Shown: positions 34,199-44,158, counted from the first letter of the stretch. The stretch is 64,000 bases of DNA from Terrimonas ginsenosidimutans (GCF_022012415.1 NZ_JAKLTR010000006.1:62001-126000); one strand, 5' to 3'. Numbers and translations: made by a program. Notes: generated from the sequence alone by a model not told the origin.

Positions 34199-36253
34199 CT
34201 ATCTCGTTAATGGAAGCCATACGCTCATATCTGCACGTCCGCGATTTGCCCATGCATAATATGGGATCAATTGAATAGTGACATTTTGTGTGTTACTATT
34301 CAATTCGCGGTAAAGTTTATTATTCCAATCGTCTTTCTTTTTAACAACAGCTGTTCCTTTCAGACCCATAAATTTCTGCCCTGCGATAGAAGATGGAACA
34401 GGCTTCAAAACAATTGAGGAAGGGATCAGCACCGATTGCAGTTTTTCAGCTTTGGGGAGATCAGCAGACTCCAGGCAATAAACCAATGGTCCGCGCTTAA
34501 CAGCAACCTGGTTACGGCTCTCCTCTACCAACGGGTTTGATTCCACCAATACAGCAGGCATTTCCATATCAAATTGCAATACATCGCCTGCTTTCCATTT
34601 GCGTTTCAGCAGGATATAATTGCCATTTGTGGTCATTACTGCCGGTTCAGGTTTACCATTGATCTTTATGGAAGAATTCTTGCACCAACCCGGCAACCTC
34701 AGATAGATCCCTGTTTCGGCTGTTGGAACCTGTTTGAAATTGAACGTAACATTTCCCTCCCAGGGATAGTTCGTTACTTGCTGGATCTGTAACGCGGAAC
34801 CATCTTTCAGTTTTGTATTAAGTTCATTACCACCATACAGGTTTACATATAAACCATCATCTGCAATACTGTACATGTAATTGTTGATCTCTGCAAGCGT
34901 TCTTACCGTATTGGGCGGACAACAGTTCGAGAGACCGATATACTCCTGCCTCTCTCCCTCCCAGCGAAGATGATAAGGATAATCAGCGCGGGAAGCGAGC
35001 GGATTCGTATAAAAGAATTTAGTCCCTTCCAGGTTAATGCCACTTAAAACGCTGTTGTAAAGAGCAAGCTCAACTATATCTGCATACTTCGCATCGGCCG
35101 TCAGTTGAAACATCCGCCAGTTCCAGAGCACATTCCCGATATTGGCGCAGGTTTCATTATGCGCACTAAGGCTTGGCAATTGATAATCGCGGCCATAAGA
35201 CTGATGCACTTTCTGGACGGTATCCGGTTTGTAAGAAGTTCCGTCTACAGATACGCCGTCATACAACGCGCCGCAACCACCGGTGATATACATTTTCCGA
35301 TTGACCACATTATCCCACATGCGGTTGAGCATGGACATAAGGCTTGTATCACCTGTTTCCGCATAGAGATCAGCGATGCCAGCAAACAGGTAGTTAGCTC
35401 GAACAGCATGGCCAACTACTTTATTCATTTCTCTTACCGGCGCCCGATCTGAGTTATCGTCTGTTCCCTCTACCGTTCCGCGGATATCGATCAGTTTCTT
35501 TACCAGTTGCAGGTACTTCTGCTCACCGGTCGTCCGGTACATCTCCACAATGCCCATGTAGTGTGAGGGGCAGATCGCATTGCGCGCCTGCTCAGGTGAT
35601 GCCTGCGTATAGAACACGATCAGGAAGTCGGTAGCTTTCTTTGCCACATTCAGTAGACTCGTTTTGCCTGTGGCACGATAATGCACGCAGGCGGCCGTCA
35701 TCAGGTGACCAAAATTATACGCTTCAAAACTCAGCTTGTCATCAAACATTTTTGTCTTGCCAGTTTTGCGTTGTTCGATGATAGATTTTGTATAGATATA
35801 ACCGTCATCTTTCTGCGCTTTCGCAATCACCGCAATTGCCGCATCCATCTTTTTATCCAGTTCAGGATCTTTGGTGGTGGCATACAATGCAGCAACGGCT
35901 TCCAGGGTCTTATAAAAATCGCCATCATGAAAAGACGGCCCTTTGAAATTGCCGGTATCCAGCCCGGCAGCAATTTCGAAATTCCGGAAGGAATGGCTCT
36001 GCTTTGGATCCAGATAAGTATTCCACAATTGGGGAACGGTAACTTCGCGCGTTACTTTGAACCGATCAGCCCAAAATCCGCTTGTCCATTTCACATCACC
36101 CAGGTTGGTGGAAGACAGAACAGCGTGCTGACTTTTTGTAGTGTTTGTCAGACCATCCTGTGCCAATGCCAAATCTGTTGTTGCCGTTAATAACAGTACC
36201 GCAATCGATCTTCCTGCATTCTTTATCAATCCCACACAAATATTTTCCATCAT
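34199..36253 (-). CDS. GH127 family glycosidase (beta-L-arabinofuranosidase type)
   Basis: The protein is 684 residues with a signal peptide (about 1-32, ending DLALAQ). The (alpha/alpha)6 barrel and the Cys-Zn active site of GH127 are complete: Glu367 and Cys369 in SAHNETCANIGN, and Cys444/Cys445 in GLSNCCPPNTVRT, where a cysteine acts as nucleophile in the founding enzyme HypBA1. Other family segments are GSFRNFEIAAG-like HSFRNFEIAAGLDTGNF, FHDGDFYKTLEAVAALYATTKDP and MYITGGCGALYDG. Members release beta-L-arabinofuranose; one from Bacteroides acts on L-aceric acid in rhamnogalacturonan-II. Either would fit here. It sits 15 bases downstream of the GH78-like gene. Confidence 0.95.
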   Translation of the reverse strand: MMENICVGLIKNAGRSIAVLLLTATTDLALAQDGLTNTTKSQHAVLSSTNLGDVKWTSGFWADRFKVTREVTVPQLWNTYLDPKQSHSFRNFEIAAGLDTGNFKGPSFHDGDFYKTLEAVAALYATTKDPELDKKMDAAIAVIAKAQKDDGYIYTKSIIEQRKTGKTKMFDDKLSFEAYNFGHLMTAACVHYRATGKTSLLNVAKKATDFLIVFYTQASPEQARNAICPSHYMGIVEMYRTTGEQKYLQLVKKLIDIRGTVEGTDDNSDRAPVREMNKVVGHAVRANYLFAGIADLYAETGDTSLMSMLNRMWDNVVNRKMYITGGCGALYDGVSVDGTSYKPDTVQKVHQSYGRDYQLPSLSAHNETCANIGNVLWNWRMFQLTADAKYADIVELALYNSVLSGINLEGTKFFYTNPLASRADYPYHLRWEGERQEYIGLSNCCPPNTVRTLAEINNYMYSIADDGLYVNLYGGNELNTKLKDGSALQIQQVTNYPWEGNVTFNFKQVPTAETGIYLRLPGWCKNSSIKINGKPEPAVMTTNGNYILLKRKWKAGDVLQFDMEMPAVLVESNPLVEESRNQVAVKRGPLVYCLESADLPKAEKLQSVLIPSSIVLKPVPSSIAGQKFMGLKGTAVVKKKDDWNNKLYRELNSNTQNVTIQLIPYYAWANRGRADMSVWLPLTR

Positions 36254-36268
36254 AAATGATTTTAAAAG

Positions 36269-38470
36269 TTAAAGAGCCTGGTAGCTGATCTCATAAGTTG
36301 AATCGGGGTTAAGGCTGATCTCATACGTCTCTTTAGAAACAGCTTTCACCTGGATATTCTTTCCCGCAGGTTTTATTTTGCTTTTTAGCTTCAAGGTACC
36401 AACGCCTTTGACTGTGCTGATCCGGATCTTTTTCTTATCACAATACACAGATATATCACCGGAAGCGGTGGGAACTTTTCCTTCCATCCACTGCAAACCA
36501 CCTAATACCGGCTGGATACTGTAAGTGGCATATCCGGGTGAAGTTGGCTGAACGCCGAGATAGTAGCGACCAAGAAGATAGATCGGACTGGCGCCCCATG
36601 CATGGCAAAGACTTTTACCAAACTGGCGGCCATACATCGCATAATGTTCTTCCCCTTTCTTATCAGGATTGTATTCTTCCCAGAAACTGGTAGCGCCAAG
36701 CTTCAGCATCCCACCCCAGTAACTTTTCATTTCTTTCATTACGTAGTCCTGTTCACCCATGGCGCATAAAGCCTCCAGTTCATAGAAACGCATATATGGC
36801 GTTGTGATCTTTTGAATAGAATCATTCAGCAGCACAGAGTTCTTTACTGATTGCTTTTGTGATTCATTGAAATAATTGAAGAAGATGGAGAACATATTGC
36901 TGTAGCGCGTCACATTATCAGTCTGCTTACCATCTATCCGGCTATGGACAAGCGCATTCTTTGCCGGATTCCAGTAAAGGGAAAAGATCTTCTCTTTCAG
37001 ATCGGCAGCCAGCTTTGCGTATTCGTCCTTTCCTTTTTCATCACCAGTGATGCCGGCGCAAAGTGCCATGGTTTCGAGACTCCGGCAGAAAAGCAATTGC
37101 TCAAAACTAAGTTCGCCTTTTTTACTTAAACCTGCAGCCCAATCAATAAACAGCCAGTCGCCGGGTAATCCTTCCAGCAATCCATACTTATTCCTGCGTG
37201 ACAGACAATAGTCCATCAGGGATTGCATGCGTGGGTAGAACTGTTGAATAAATGTGAGATCACCCGTATAGAGATAATAATCATAGATTCCAATGAACCA
37301 GTAGAAGGTATAATCCATGATCGTATTGATATGACCAGTTACAGGATCTTTGCCACGAAGAGCGAGCATGGTCCGTTCAACAGTCGGCCGGTCAAAATAC
37401 AGGTAATAATTCATCAGGTAGCTCTGATAGGCATCACCGCTCCAGATCCAGCGATCACGTTTGATACCATCGATAAAGAATTCGCGTGTATTCAGTTCGA
37501 ATGTATACTTCGAAATATCATAGATACGGTTCACTTCTGCATCGTTGCATTTGAATCCACCGCGTTCCTTCAGATCAGCATATTCATACAACATGGAAAC
37601 AGAATCGAGGTTCACGCCGTTATCGTATTGAATATTCACAAACCGGAAAGCTTTTGATAAAGGAAACCGATAATTCGTTTTGGAAGAAAAATCTACCGCC
37701 TTTCTATCAAGCGCCTCACAATGTTCGGTAGACAAAGCTTCTTCTTTTGATTCGCCGTAGTAAACGGACAGATTCCCCTTACCGCTTAAGCCGTGCAGCT
37801 CAATAAAGCCAAGCGTTTCTTTTCCAAAGTCTACCAGCATAGCTCCTTTCGCTTTCTGATTTGAAACAGCGGATTGCCTTCTCACAGGTAGGGCAAATGC
37901 AGAAGGTTTTTGTTGCGGCGAATTAAAGTTCCAGCTTCCTGCTTTCAACCATTCAGTTGCGGAGATATCGGAGGTCTTACCCGTTTCATCGATCCATTCT
38001 TTATCTTCAAAAGTTACCAGCCAGGTCGAATCGGAAACCACTTTATTTCCTTTTACGAATATGGCAGGTACTTGTGCCTGGTTGAAGACTTTGATATTGA
38101 TCTTATGTTTACCTGCGGGAACAGTGATCTCAGATGGACTTCCTTCAAATGCTTTTCCATCCAGCTTTACATTGTATTCGCCTTCTACGAAAAGGCTCAC
38201 TTTCTCCGGCTGATCAAGCTGAAACACCTTATGAAAATCCATCAGTACATAATGATTATCCATTTTCCAGAATACCGGGAAAAATGTACCACGTTCGGTG
38301 CGTCGGTTCTGCATCTTATTGGCCAGAGAAATCTCGAAATCCCCCGGATACCAGATCCAGGTAGCTTTCTGCGCAGACAGGCACAAACTGAATAAAACCA
38401 ACAACGCAGGAAATACAATTCTGCGTTTCATTCCTTTCTGGTAAATATTGTTATACATCATAGCAAGCAT
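36269..38470 (-). CDS. GH78-like alpha-L-rhamnosidase
   Basis: The protein is 733 residues. The start at 38470 overlaps the upstream TAA by one base (TAATG); an internal ATG at 38431 would give a more usual signal peptide, MKRRIVFPALLVLFSLCLSAQ. N-terminal beta-sandwich domains carry substrate-binding modules (FGKETLGFIELHGLSGKGNLSVYYGES). The (alpha/alpha)6 barrel has the GH78 active-site segment FFIDGIKRDRWIWSGDAYQSYLMNYY and the later SFWEEYNPDKKGEEHYAMYGRQFGKSLCHAWGASPIYLLGRYYLGV. The sequence around the Asp is RDRWIWSGD rather than the classic CPQRxERxGWxGD, which marks a divergent subgroup. It likely removes alpha-L-rhamnose in the periplasm. It is coupled to the symporter gene. Confidence 0.85.
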   Translation of the reverse strand: MLAMMYNNIYQKGMKRRIVFPALLVLFSLCLSAQKATWIWYPGDFEISLANKMQNRRTERGTFFPVFWKMDNHYVLMDFHKVFQLDQPEKVSLFVEGEYNVKLDGKAFEGSPSEITVPAGKHKINIKVFNQAQVPAIFVKGNKVVSDSTWLVTFEDKEWIDETGKTSDISATEWLKAGSWNFNSPQQKPSAFALPVRRQSAVSNQKAKGAMLVDFGKETLGFIELHGLSGKGNLSVYYGESKEEALSTEHCEALDRKAVDFSSKTNYRFPLSKAFRFVNIQYDNGVNLDSVSMLYEYADLKERGGFKCNDAEVNRIYDISKYTFELNTREFFIDGIKRDRWIWSGDAYQSYLMNYYLYFDRPTVERTMLALRGKDPVTGHINTIMDYTFYWFIGIYDYYLYTGDLTFIQQFYPRMQSLMDYCLSRRNKYGLLEGLPGDWLFIDWAAGLSKKGELSFEQLLFCRSLETMALCAGITGDEKGKDEYAKLAADLKEKIFSLYWNPAKNALVHSRIDGKQTDNVTRYSNMFSIFFNYFNESQKQSVKNSVLLNDSIQKITTPYMRFYELEALCAMGEQDYVMKEMKSYWGGMLKLGATSFWEEYNPDKKGEEHYAMYGRQFGKSLCHAWGASPIYLLGRYYLGVQPTSPGYATYSIQPVLGGLQWMEGKVPTASGDISVYCDKKKIRISTVKGVGTLKLKSKIKPAGKNIQVKAVSKETYEISLNPDSTYEISYQAL

Positions 38471-40053
38471 TAAAAACCGTTAAAGAATATATACAAGCTG
38501 ATCATGACAATGATCAGGGCGACCCATACGCGCCAAACTAATTTGGTAGGACGTGGAAGATCTTGTTTTTTAATAACAACTGCAGGCGGTGGCTCTTTAT
38601 CCCTCAGGGAAATGATCATCGCCAATACCATTAGAAATGCAAAAATGAAAAATGACAACAGCAGGTAGTGCGGCCAGAATTTGTATTCGCTTGCCGGAAA
38701 TACCCAGAGATAAAGAACGCCGATACCGAGACTGATGGCTGATCCCGCAGACAAGGTAAAGTTGATCGCTTTGCGCGTGGTCCGTTTCCAGAATACAGCC
38801 AGCAGGAATACAACAGACAACGGCGGCGCGATAAAGCCAAGTACAGCCTGGAAGACGTCGAACAGGTTCAATCCTTTGATGCTATCAATTGCAATTACCA
38901 TCAGGATCGCAAATAAACAGCCTGCTATTACTGCAACACGTCCGACCTTAATGATCTGTTTGTTAGAGGCCGATGGATTGATGCGTTTTACATAGATGTC
39001 TGTTGTAAAGACGGTACTTAATGCATTTAACGATGAACCGATCGTTCCAACCAATACTGCTATTAGTACTACTATCACCAATCCATTTAATCCCGGAGGA
39101 AAAAGATTTGTGACGAGTGTCATATACGCTTCATTCGGATCAGCTAAGCCCGGGTATAATTCATAGCAGATAACTCCCGGGATGATAAATAACGGCAGCG
39201 ACAGGATCTTCAACCAACCGATAAAACTTACGCCCAGCTGCCCCTGTTCCAGATTACGCGCTCCAAGAACAGATTGAACCATTGCCTGATCTGTGCAGAA
39301 GAATGCAATGGCGGCCACAGGATAACCTAACAATATCGCAGGCCATGGATAACCCGGGTCATTTGCAGGGCGGATCAGGTTCCAGTATTCAGAAGGTGCC
39401 CGATTGAACAGCTCCGATATGCCACCGATCTTGTGAATACCAATGATCGTCAACATGAGTGAGACGATGATCAATAAGATCATCTGGAAAACATTTACCC
39501 TGGCAATGGCTTTTAATCCACCGGCAAAAGCGAATAAGCCAGCGAACGACACCAGCACGATCACCGACTGCGTCATCGGGATATTCAGGATCTGTCTTAC
39601 CAGGAAACCTCCTGCAAACAATCCAAGCGATAGCCAGGAGATCAGGATCTTGATCAATGCATACCATGCAAGAATATTTCTTGTACCATCACCATAACGC
39701 TGGCCCATGAATTCCGGCATCGTTGTCACTTTGCTGGCGAGATATCGCGGAGCGAAAACCATTGCCAGTAATAAAAGGAATACAAAGGCATACCATTCAA
39801 AGTTGCCCGCAACAATGCCTGTGGTATAACCAATGCTGGCAAATGCGAGCAACATGGACGGGCCAACATTCGTGCCCCACATGTTAAAACCGATGCTATA
39901 CCAGCTGAGAGATTTGCCGGCGAGGAACAGTGTTTCGTCGTCTTTCTTCTTCTTTCCAAAACTTGCCCTGTAACCGATGTATAGCAATATCAGCAGGTAT
40001 ACGCCGACAATGGCGTAATCGATCGTTTGGAGTTTGGAAAGGATGTTGTTCAC
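38470..40053 (-). CDS. Sodium:solute symporter (SSS family)
   Basis: The protein is 527 residues with about 13-14 transmembrane helices. The opening IDYAIVGVYLLILLYIGYRASFGKKKKDDETLFLAGKSLSWYSIGFNMWGTNVGPSMLLAFASIGYTTG is typical of SGLT-like sugar transporters, and ALVGTIGSSLNALSTVFTTDIYVKRINPSASNKQ contains the helix with conserved small residues. It likely imports a monosaccharide released by the surrounding enzymes across the inner membrane with sodium. The C-terminal hydrophilic loop PPPAVVIKKQDLPRPTKLVWR precedes a last helix. It is the first gene of the block 29776-40053; a class B hairpin separates it from the oxidoreductase gene upstream. Confidence 0.94.
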   Translation of the reverse strand: MNNILSKLQTIDYAIVGVYLLILLYIGYRASFGKKKKDDETLFLAGKSLSWYSIGFNMWGTNVGPSMLLAFASIGYTTGIVAGNFEWYAFVFLLLLAMVFAPRYLASKVTTMPEFMGQRYGDGTRNILAWYALIKILISWLSLGLFAGGFLVRQILNIPMTQSVIVLVSFAGLFAFAGGLKAIARVNVFQMILLIIVSLMLTIIGIHKIGGISELFNRAPSEYWNLIRPANDPGYPWPAILLGYPVAAIAFFCTDQAMVQSVLGARNLEQGQLGVSFIGWLKILSLPLFIIPGVICYELYPGLADPNEAYMTLVTNLFPPGLNGLVIVVLIAVLVGTIGSSLNALSTVFTTDIYVKRINPSASNKQIIKVGRVAVIAGCLFAILMVIAIDSIKGLNLFDVFQAVLGFIAPPLSVVFLLAVFWKRTTRKAINFTLSAGSAISLGIGVLYLWVFPASEYKFWPHYLLLSFFIFAFLMVLAMIISLRDKEPPPAVVIKKQDLPRPTKLVWRVWVALIIVMISLYIFFNGF

Positions 40054-40055
40054 GA

Positions 40056-40080
40056 AAGTTTAAAAGTTTAATTGTTTATT
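40056..40080. repeat. GTTTAAAAGTTTAATTG words, class E
   Basis: A short run of the same words as at 21474-21520 lies just upstream of the symporter start. Confidence 0.4.
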
Positions 40081-40088
40081 CGTCTGGC

Positions 40089-40200
40089 GTAGGTTCCCGC
40101 AGATTACGCTGATCAAGCGCAGATGCGCAGATATCCATCTGTTATCGGGAACTAATCTGCGCATCTGCGTATCCATCAGCGTAAATCCGCGGGAACTTAC
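40089..40200. repeat. Long palindromic repeat, class B
   Basis: Outer arms GTAGGTTCCCGCAGATTACG..CTGAT and ATCAG..CGTAAATCCGCGGGAACTTAC pair with few mismatches. Inner arms CGCAGATGCGCAGAT (40118-40132) and 40155-40169 pair perfectly over 15 bases. Related elements are at 47046-47114 and 62627-62850. It lies in the gap between the oxidoreductase and symporter genes. Confidence 0.9.
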
Positions 40201-40211
40201 GGTCTACCAAT

Positions 40212-41273
40212 CTAAAGCCCATGTTCTGCCATCACATCCGCCACCTTCACCGGTTTTCCCGTATGAAGGCTCCTATCCATTGCCTGCAGCAATGCAATAG
40301 TTCCTATTCCTTCTTTCAGATCAGGATAGGCCGTGAAATCCTGTTCGATAGAATCAACGAAATACTCCAGGTAATTCTGGTATTCTCCGGCATGATGGCT
40401 TTTGCCTTCAAACCGGAAATAATGTTTCAGTTTATGTTCCCATGTCAGTATACGCTCTTCGCCGGTCTTATCAGTGATCGCATAACGGAGATCCATATAG
40501 TCTCCCTGCGAGCAACCAAGATCACCACGGAGAATACAGCTCATCTCACTATCGCGCGTTACAGGTTGAACGGGGCCTGTGTACGCACCGCTTACGCGCG
40601 CGATCCGGCCATCTGTTGCTTTAAAAATAAAGTGCATCGTATCGAAATTTTTCAAGCCGCCATTCCTACCATTGCTGCTCAACATTCCGTAACCCATCAC
40701 TTCCTCTATATTGGGTAGATACCAGCGGATAAAATCAACAGGATGACTTAACCCACCATAGAGCCATTTGAAGGATTGCTGCAGTGACCATGGCTTTGCG
40801 AGAAACCAGCGATGGTCTGCATGATAATACGCCTCAACAGTGATCAATTCACCGATCAACCCCTGATCATAATCCTGGCGCTGCTTTTTCATTGGTTCAA
40901 AAAAGCGGGAACTTTGTCCGACAAAGACCTTCTTCCCGGTTGACTTCTGTAATTCGATCAGCTCTTTTGCGGCTGACAGATCATCAATGAACGGTTTGGT
41001 ACAAACAACATGCTTGTTATGCAAAAGCGCCTGCTTTACATGTTCGGCATGCAGGTGATCCGGCGTGTAGATCGCAATGATATCGATGCTGTCATCTTTC
41101 AGCATCTCATTGTAATCAGTGGTGTGATCATACACTTTAAATTCATCGGCCCGTTGGCGACATAAAGCAATATTCTGATCGCAGATCATTTTCAGTTGCA
41201 ACTTCGGACTTTGCAATGCAGCGGAAATAGTGCTGCGGCCTTCGCCCAATCCAAGAATGCCAATATTCAACAT
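40212..41273 (-). CDS. Gfo/Idh/MocA-family oxidoreductase
   Basis: The protein is 353 residues without signal peptide, so cytoplasmic. The N-terminal Rossmann domain has NIGILGLGEGRST, the cofactor-binding acidic MICDQN and the CTKPFIDDLSAAKELIELQ motif, where TKP is the family Lys-Pro. The C-terminal alpha/beta domain has KWLYGGLSHPVDFIRWYL with the conserved His. Family members oxidise or epimerise sugars and sugar derivatives with NAD(P). It is encoded 9 bases after the GH141-RhaM fusion gene, so it probably processes a released sugar; the substrate is unknown. Confidence 0.92.
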   Translation of the reverse strand: MLNIGILGLGEGRSTISAALQSPKLQLKMICDQNIALCRQRADEFKVYDHTTDYNEMLKDDSIDIIAIYTPDHLHAEHVKQALLHNKHVVCTKPFIDDLSAAKELIELQKSTGKKVFVGQSSRFFEPMKKQRQDYDQGLIGELITVEAYYHADHRWFLAKPWSLQQSFKWLYGGLSHPVDFIRWYLPNIEEVMGYGMLSSNGRNGGLKNFDTMHFIFKATDGRIARVSGAYTGPVQPVTRDSEMSCILRGDLGCSQGDYMDLRYAITDKTGEERILTWEHKLKHYFRFEGKSHHAGEYQNYLEYFVDSIEQDFTAYPDLKEGIGTIALLQAMDRSLHTGKPVKVADVMAEHGL

Positions 41274-41282
41274 AAACAGGTT

Positions 41283-43802
41283 TTACGGTTTTGATAAAGG
41301 TGTCAGGAATACCCAGGTCTCACCCTGCTTTGTTCCGGGGATTCCTTCCTGGTATTTCTTCATGATTTTGTTCCACTCATCAACACGTGGATTATTCTTT
41401 GTTGTCAGCGGATCAAGCTCAGCAAGCGTCTTTCCTTTGGGAATGCTGATCACGAGCATCAGCTGCCGTCCATTGCGGTAGATCAATAACCGCTGGAAGG
41501 ATGCATTGCAGAATCCCCGGGATACTTCAGGCCATTTCTCTAATTGACTGGCATGCATGTCGAGGTATTCTTGCTGACGCTTTTTATCTCCGACTAAATT
41601 TGCTGTCAATAAAACATGATCCCATTCCGCAATGGTTGTTGTATCTGGACAGTAACTGCGGTTGTAATCATAAAACGGATCCTGGTAATTCCTGACAGTT
41701 ACGCCGGTCAGTTCTTTCTTTAATGCATTCAACAAAACAAACTGGTCGGCAACCCGATCAAATATTACGTAGTGATCATTCCATTTGTATACAGATGAAG
41801 TGCTGATCTTATTCTTTCGGAGTACCGCGTTCAGCTTTGATGTATCCAACGACTTACCGGGTTGGGTTACCAATTCAATAAGCGCGGGATGTTCTTTATT
41901 GATCAGCCGGTTTTGATCGACAGGTCCCTTCATTGCAAGAAGAGAATTAAAATTATCCTGGATGCCTGCATTATTCTTTACAGATGGAAATACCTGCGGA
42001 CCATTATTCGTCCATTCATTACCCGGACCATTTGCATTCTGCAAATATTTTTGCGAAGGCGTCCAGTTATTCTTTATAGTGATATAGGAAGAACCTTCAT
42101 CTGTATAGATATAGAACCAGTGAGCGGGAATATGTGCGTAAGGGGCTTTGTAAATACTATCAATATAATTTTCGCTGATCGATGAACCGGGTTGTGCGGA
42201 TAAAGTGTAGATCGCGGCCACATCATACATATGTTTTCCATAATGATGGATCTTGTTGGCGACGATGCGATTATTCTTCATCGCATTGGTTGTTTTTGTC
42301 CAGCCCCATCCTATGCTGATCCCGGAATAGGATACATCATAGATCTCGTTATGTTCAATAGCGATATCATTTACATAGCCGGCACCAATGCCAACAGCCC
42401 CCCAATCTTCATTGGTGACATCATTGATCAGATTGTTTGTAATACGAAGGTTGCTGCATTTCTCCCTTTCATCTTTTGGTAAATATGGAAGATGAACTTC
42501 CGTAGATTCATCCGAGAAAACACCAGCCAGCATACCAGTGCCACCGATATCCTGGAAGAGATTGCCGGTGATCTCACTATTGGCTGTCGCTTTTCCGTAG
42601 TCCAGACCAGTAGAAGCGAGATGACGGAAAGAACAATGTTCAAATTTTATCTGCTGTGCAAATTGAACATTCACAGCAGCTGCCGGTCTCCCGACCCAGG
42701 CCTGGTTTTCCAAAGAAGCTTTGTCGGGTGTACCCGGTGTTTTTAATTTGTATGCATCGAGCATATACATACCTGCCTGATGCGGCACATGCCCCTCGCG
42801 TGAAGGGCGAAGCCAGGTGCTGTGTTGAAAGGAGATCCCGTTGAAGTAAATATGTTCTACAGGATGGTCGATCGTACCTTCAATACGGCAAAGTGTTTCC
42901 AATTGCGGAACGATCGCTTTCGCCGTTTTCAGATCTTCGCCCGGGCGTGGCCAGTAATACAATTTGCCTGCAGCGATATCGAGATACCACTCTCCAGGGG
43001 AATCAAGGAAGGGTAATGAATTGGTCAGATAGAAAGCAGAGTTGCCTGTTTCAGCAGAGATCCACGGAGCAGGCCAGGGATGTTCGCTCTGGACGCGGCT
43101 TTCAGGTTGATGGAAACTGAGCAGCATGCTATCGGCCCTTCTCTCCCATTTGCTTATCCGCAATGATGCAACCGCCCACCATTGATGGATGAACATTTCA
43201 GCAGCGCCGGGATCATTGGACAATTGAAAGGAAGGATTTTTTATCCAGCATTGCTGATTCGCATGATCCCATGAAAGAATGCGGTTCATCGTATCGCCAT
43301 TGCAATCGCGCGCGCGGATAGCTTTGCGATCATTGACCCAGAACTGGCGGAATTCAGCGGGTCGACCGGCCCATCTGGGAACATCAGCAATCCAAACATT
43401 TTTCTGTGCGGTTGCGGAAAGGCCGTTTACTTTTTGTGAAAGCTTTTTCCAATTGTTGATGGTAACACCGCCAGATAGTATGGGTTGTTCATTAGGAGCA
43501 GCTTCGATATATGTGGGGCTGGCTTTTGTACCGGCATCCTCTGGCCGAATAAAGACAGGTTCATACAAATTATAGATGCCACCTGAAATAATAATATGGA
43601 TGCCGTTTTCAATAGATGGATCTTTTAAACGGCGGAGTTCTCTCGCTTTTCTTAAAGCAGCGTTGAGTGTTGCGAGTGGTTGATCTTTGGTGCCAGGGTT
43701 TTTATCGTTGCCGGTGGTGGACAGGTATATTGTTGCTGCCTGGCTGGAAAATACAAGCAGGAGAATAAATAGAGCAGACAGGCAAACAGGCAATCGTTTC
43801 AT
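41283..43802 (-). CDS. Beta-helix glycosidase (GH141-like) fused to L-rhamnose mutarotase
   Basis: The protein is 839 residues from the ATG at 43802, with signal peptide MKRLPVCLSALFILLLVFSSQA. The N-terminal and central part (about 25-640) is a right-handed parallel beta-helix. It opens with TIYLSTTGNDKNPGTKDQPLATLNAALRKARELR and ISGGIYNLYEPVFIRPEDAGT, and has repeated short strands such as NEITGNLF and AIEHNEIYDVSYSGISIGWGW. This matches GH141-type enzymes, one of which is an alpha-L-fucosidase for rhamnogalacturonan-II. The last 105 residues match L-rhamnose mutarotase RhaM (QQEYLDMHASQLEKWPEV..FQRLLIYRNGRQLMLVISIP..NKIMKKYQ), with the catalytic His at 750. RhaM is normally a free cytoplasmic enzyme; here it is exported. 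On the - strand TTTC, 19 bases and TACATTTA (43835-43828) may be its promoter. Confidence 0.85.
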   Translation of the reverse strand: MKRLPVCLSALFILLLVFSSQAATIYLSTTGNDKNPGTKDQPLATLNAALRKARELRRLKDPSIENGIHIIISGGIYNLYEPVFIRPEDAGTKASPTYIEAAPNEQPILSGGVTINNWKKLSQKVNGLSATAQKNVWIADVPRWAGRPAEFRQFWVNDRKAIRARDCNGDTMNRILSWDHANQQCWIKNPSFQLSNDPGAAEMFIHQWWAVASLRISKWERRADSMLLSFHQPESRVQSEHPWPAPWISAETGNSAFYLTNSLPFLDSPGEWYLDIAAGKLYYWPRPGEDLKTAKAIVPQLETLCRIEGTIDHPVEHIYFNGISFQHSTWLRPSREGHVPHQAGMYMLDAYKLKTPGTPDKASLENQAWVGRPAAAVNVQFAQQIKFEHCSFRHLASTGLDYGKATANSEITGNLFQDIGGTGMLAGVFSDESTEVHLPYLPKDEREKCSNLRITNNLINDVTNEDWGAVGIGAGYVNDIAIEHNEIYDVSYSGISIGWGWTKTTNAMKNNRIVANKIHHYGKHMYDVAAIYTLSAQPGSSISENYIDSIYKAPYAHIPAHWFYIYTDEGSSYITIKNNWTPSQKYLQNANGPGNEWTNNGPQVFPSVKNNAGIQDNFNSLLAMKGPVDQNRLINKEHPALIELVTQPGKSLDTSKLNAVLRKNKISTSSVYKWNDHYVIFDRVADQFVLLNALKKELTGVTVRNYQDPFYDYNRSYCPDTTTIAEWDHVLLTANLVGDKKRQQEYLDMHASQLEKWPEVSRGFCNASFQRLLIYRNGRQLMLVISIPKGKTLAELDPLTTKNNPRVDEWNKIMKKYQEGIPGTKQGETWVFLTPLSKP

Positions 43803-43947
43803 GCTTAAGAGACAGGCATTTAGCAAATAAATGTAGCCCTATGCGGGACGCTGGGAAATGTGAGGAATCGTTAAAAAGATGGAAGATTTTACTATTTGAG
43901 AGCCCGGCGACTTTTCAGGTAAAGTAAGAGTGGGATGTATGACGGGC

Positions 43948-44058
43948 GTAAGTGGAACGCGGCGGACACGGCGATACGCAGCGGGCGCGGCGAAATACAA
44001 TTTCTCAACGGCTGTTTTCGCGGCGCTCGCCGCGTATCGTTCCGCCGCGTTCCCCTAC
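43948..44058. repeat. GC-rich palindromic repeat, class A
   Basis: The left arm GTAAGTGGAACGCGGCGGA faces the right arm TCCGCCGCGTTCCCCTAC, with further pairing of CGATACG..GCGGCG inside. The core AAATACAATTTCTCAACGG then CTGTTTTCG matches the copies at 13.6 and 22.5 kb. It lies between the divergent GH141-RhaM and ParD genes. The rest of 43803-44158 shows only the ParD operator. Confidence 0.85.
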
Positions 44059-44101
44059 ACCATGTGAAGGTTTTGAGCTTCCCTTGATTTGAACGAAAAT
44101 T

Positions 44102-44144
44102 ATTTCTGTCCTTCGACCAGAAATACCAATAATTGGTATATTTA
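44102..44144 (+). promoter_or_regulatory. ParDE operator and promoter region
   Basis: A perfect 17-base palindrome, ATACCAAT-A-ATTGGTAT (44123-44139), lies 20 bases before the antitoxin start, next to a second dyad, ATTTCTG..CAGAAAT (44102-44124). A -7-like TATATTTA (44137-44144) overlaps the palindrome. ParD-type antitoxins bind such palindromes to repress their own operon. Confidence 0.6.
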
Positions 44145-44158
44145 TGCAAACTTAATTT

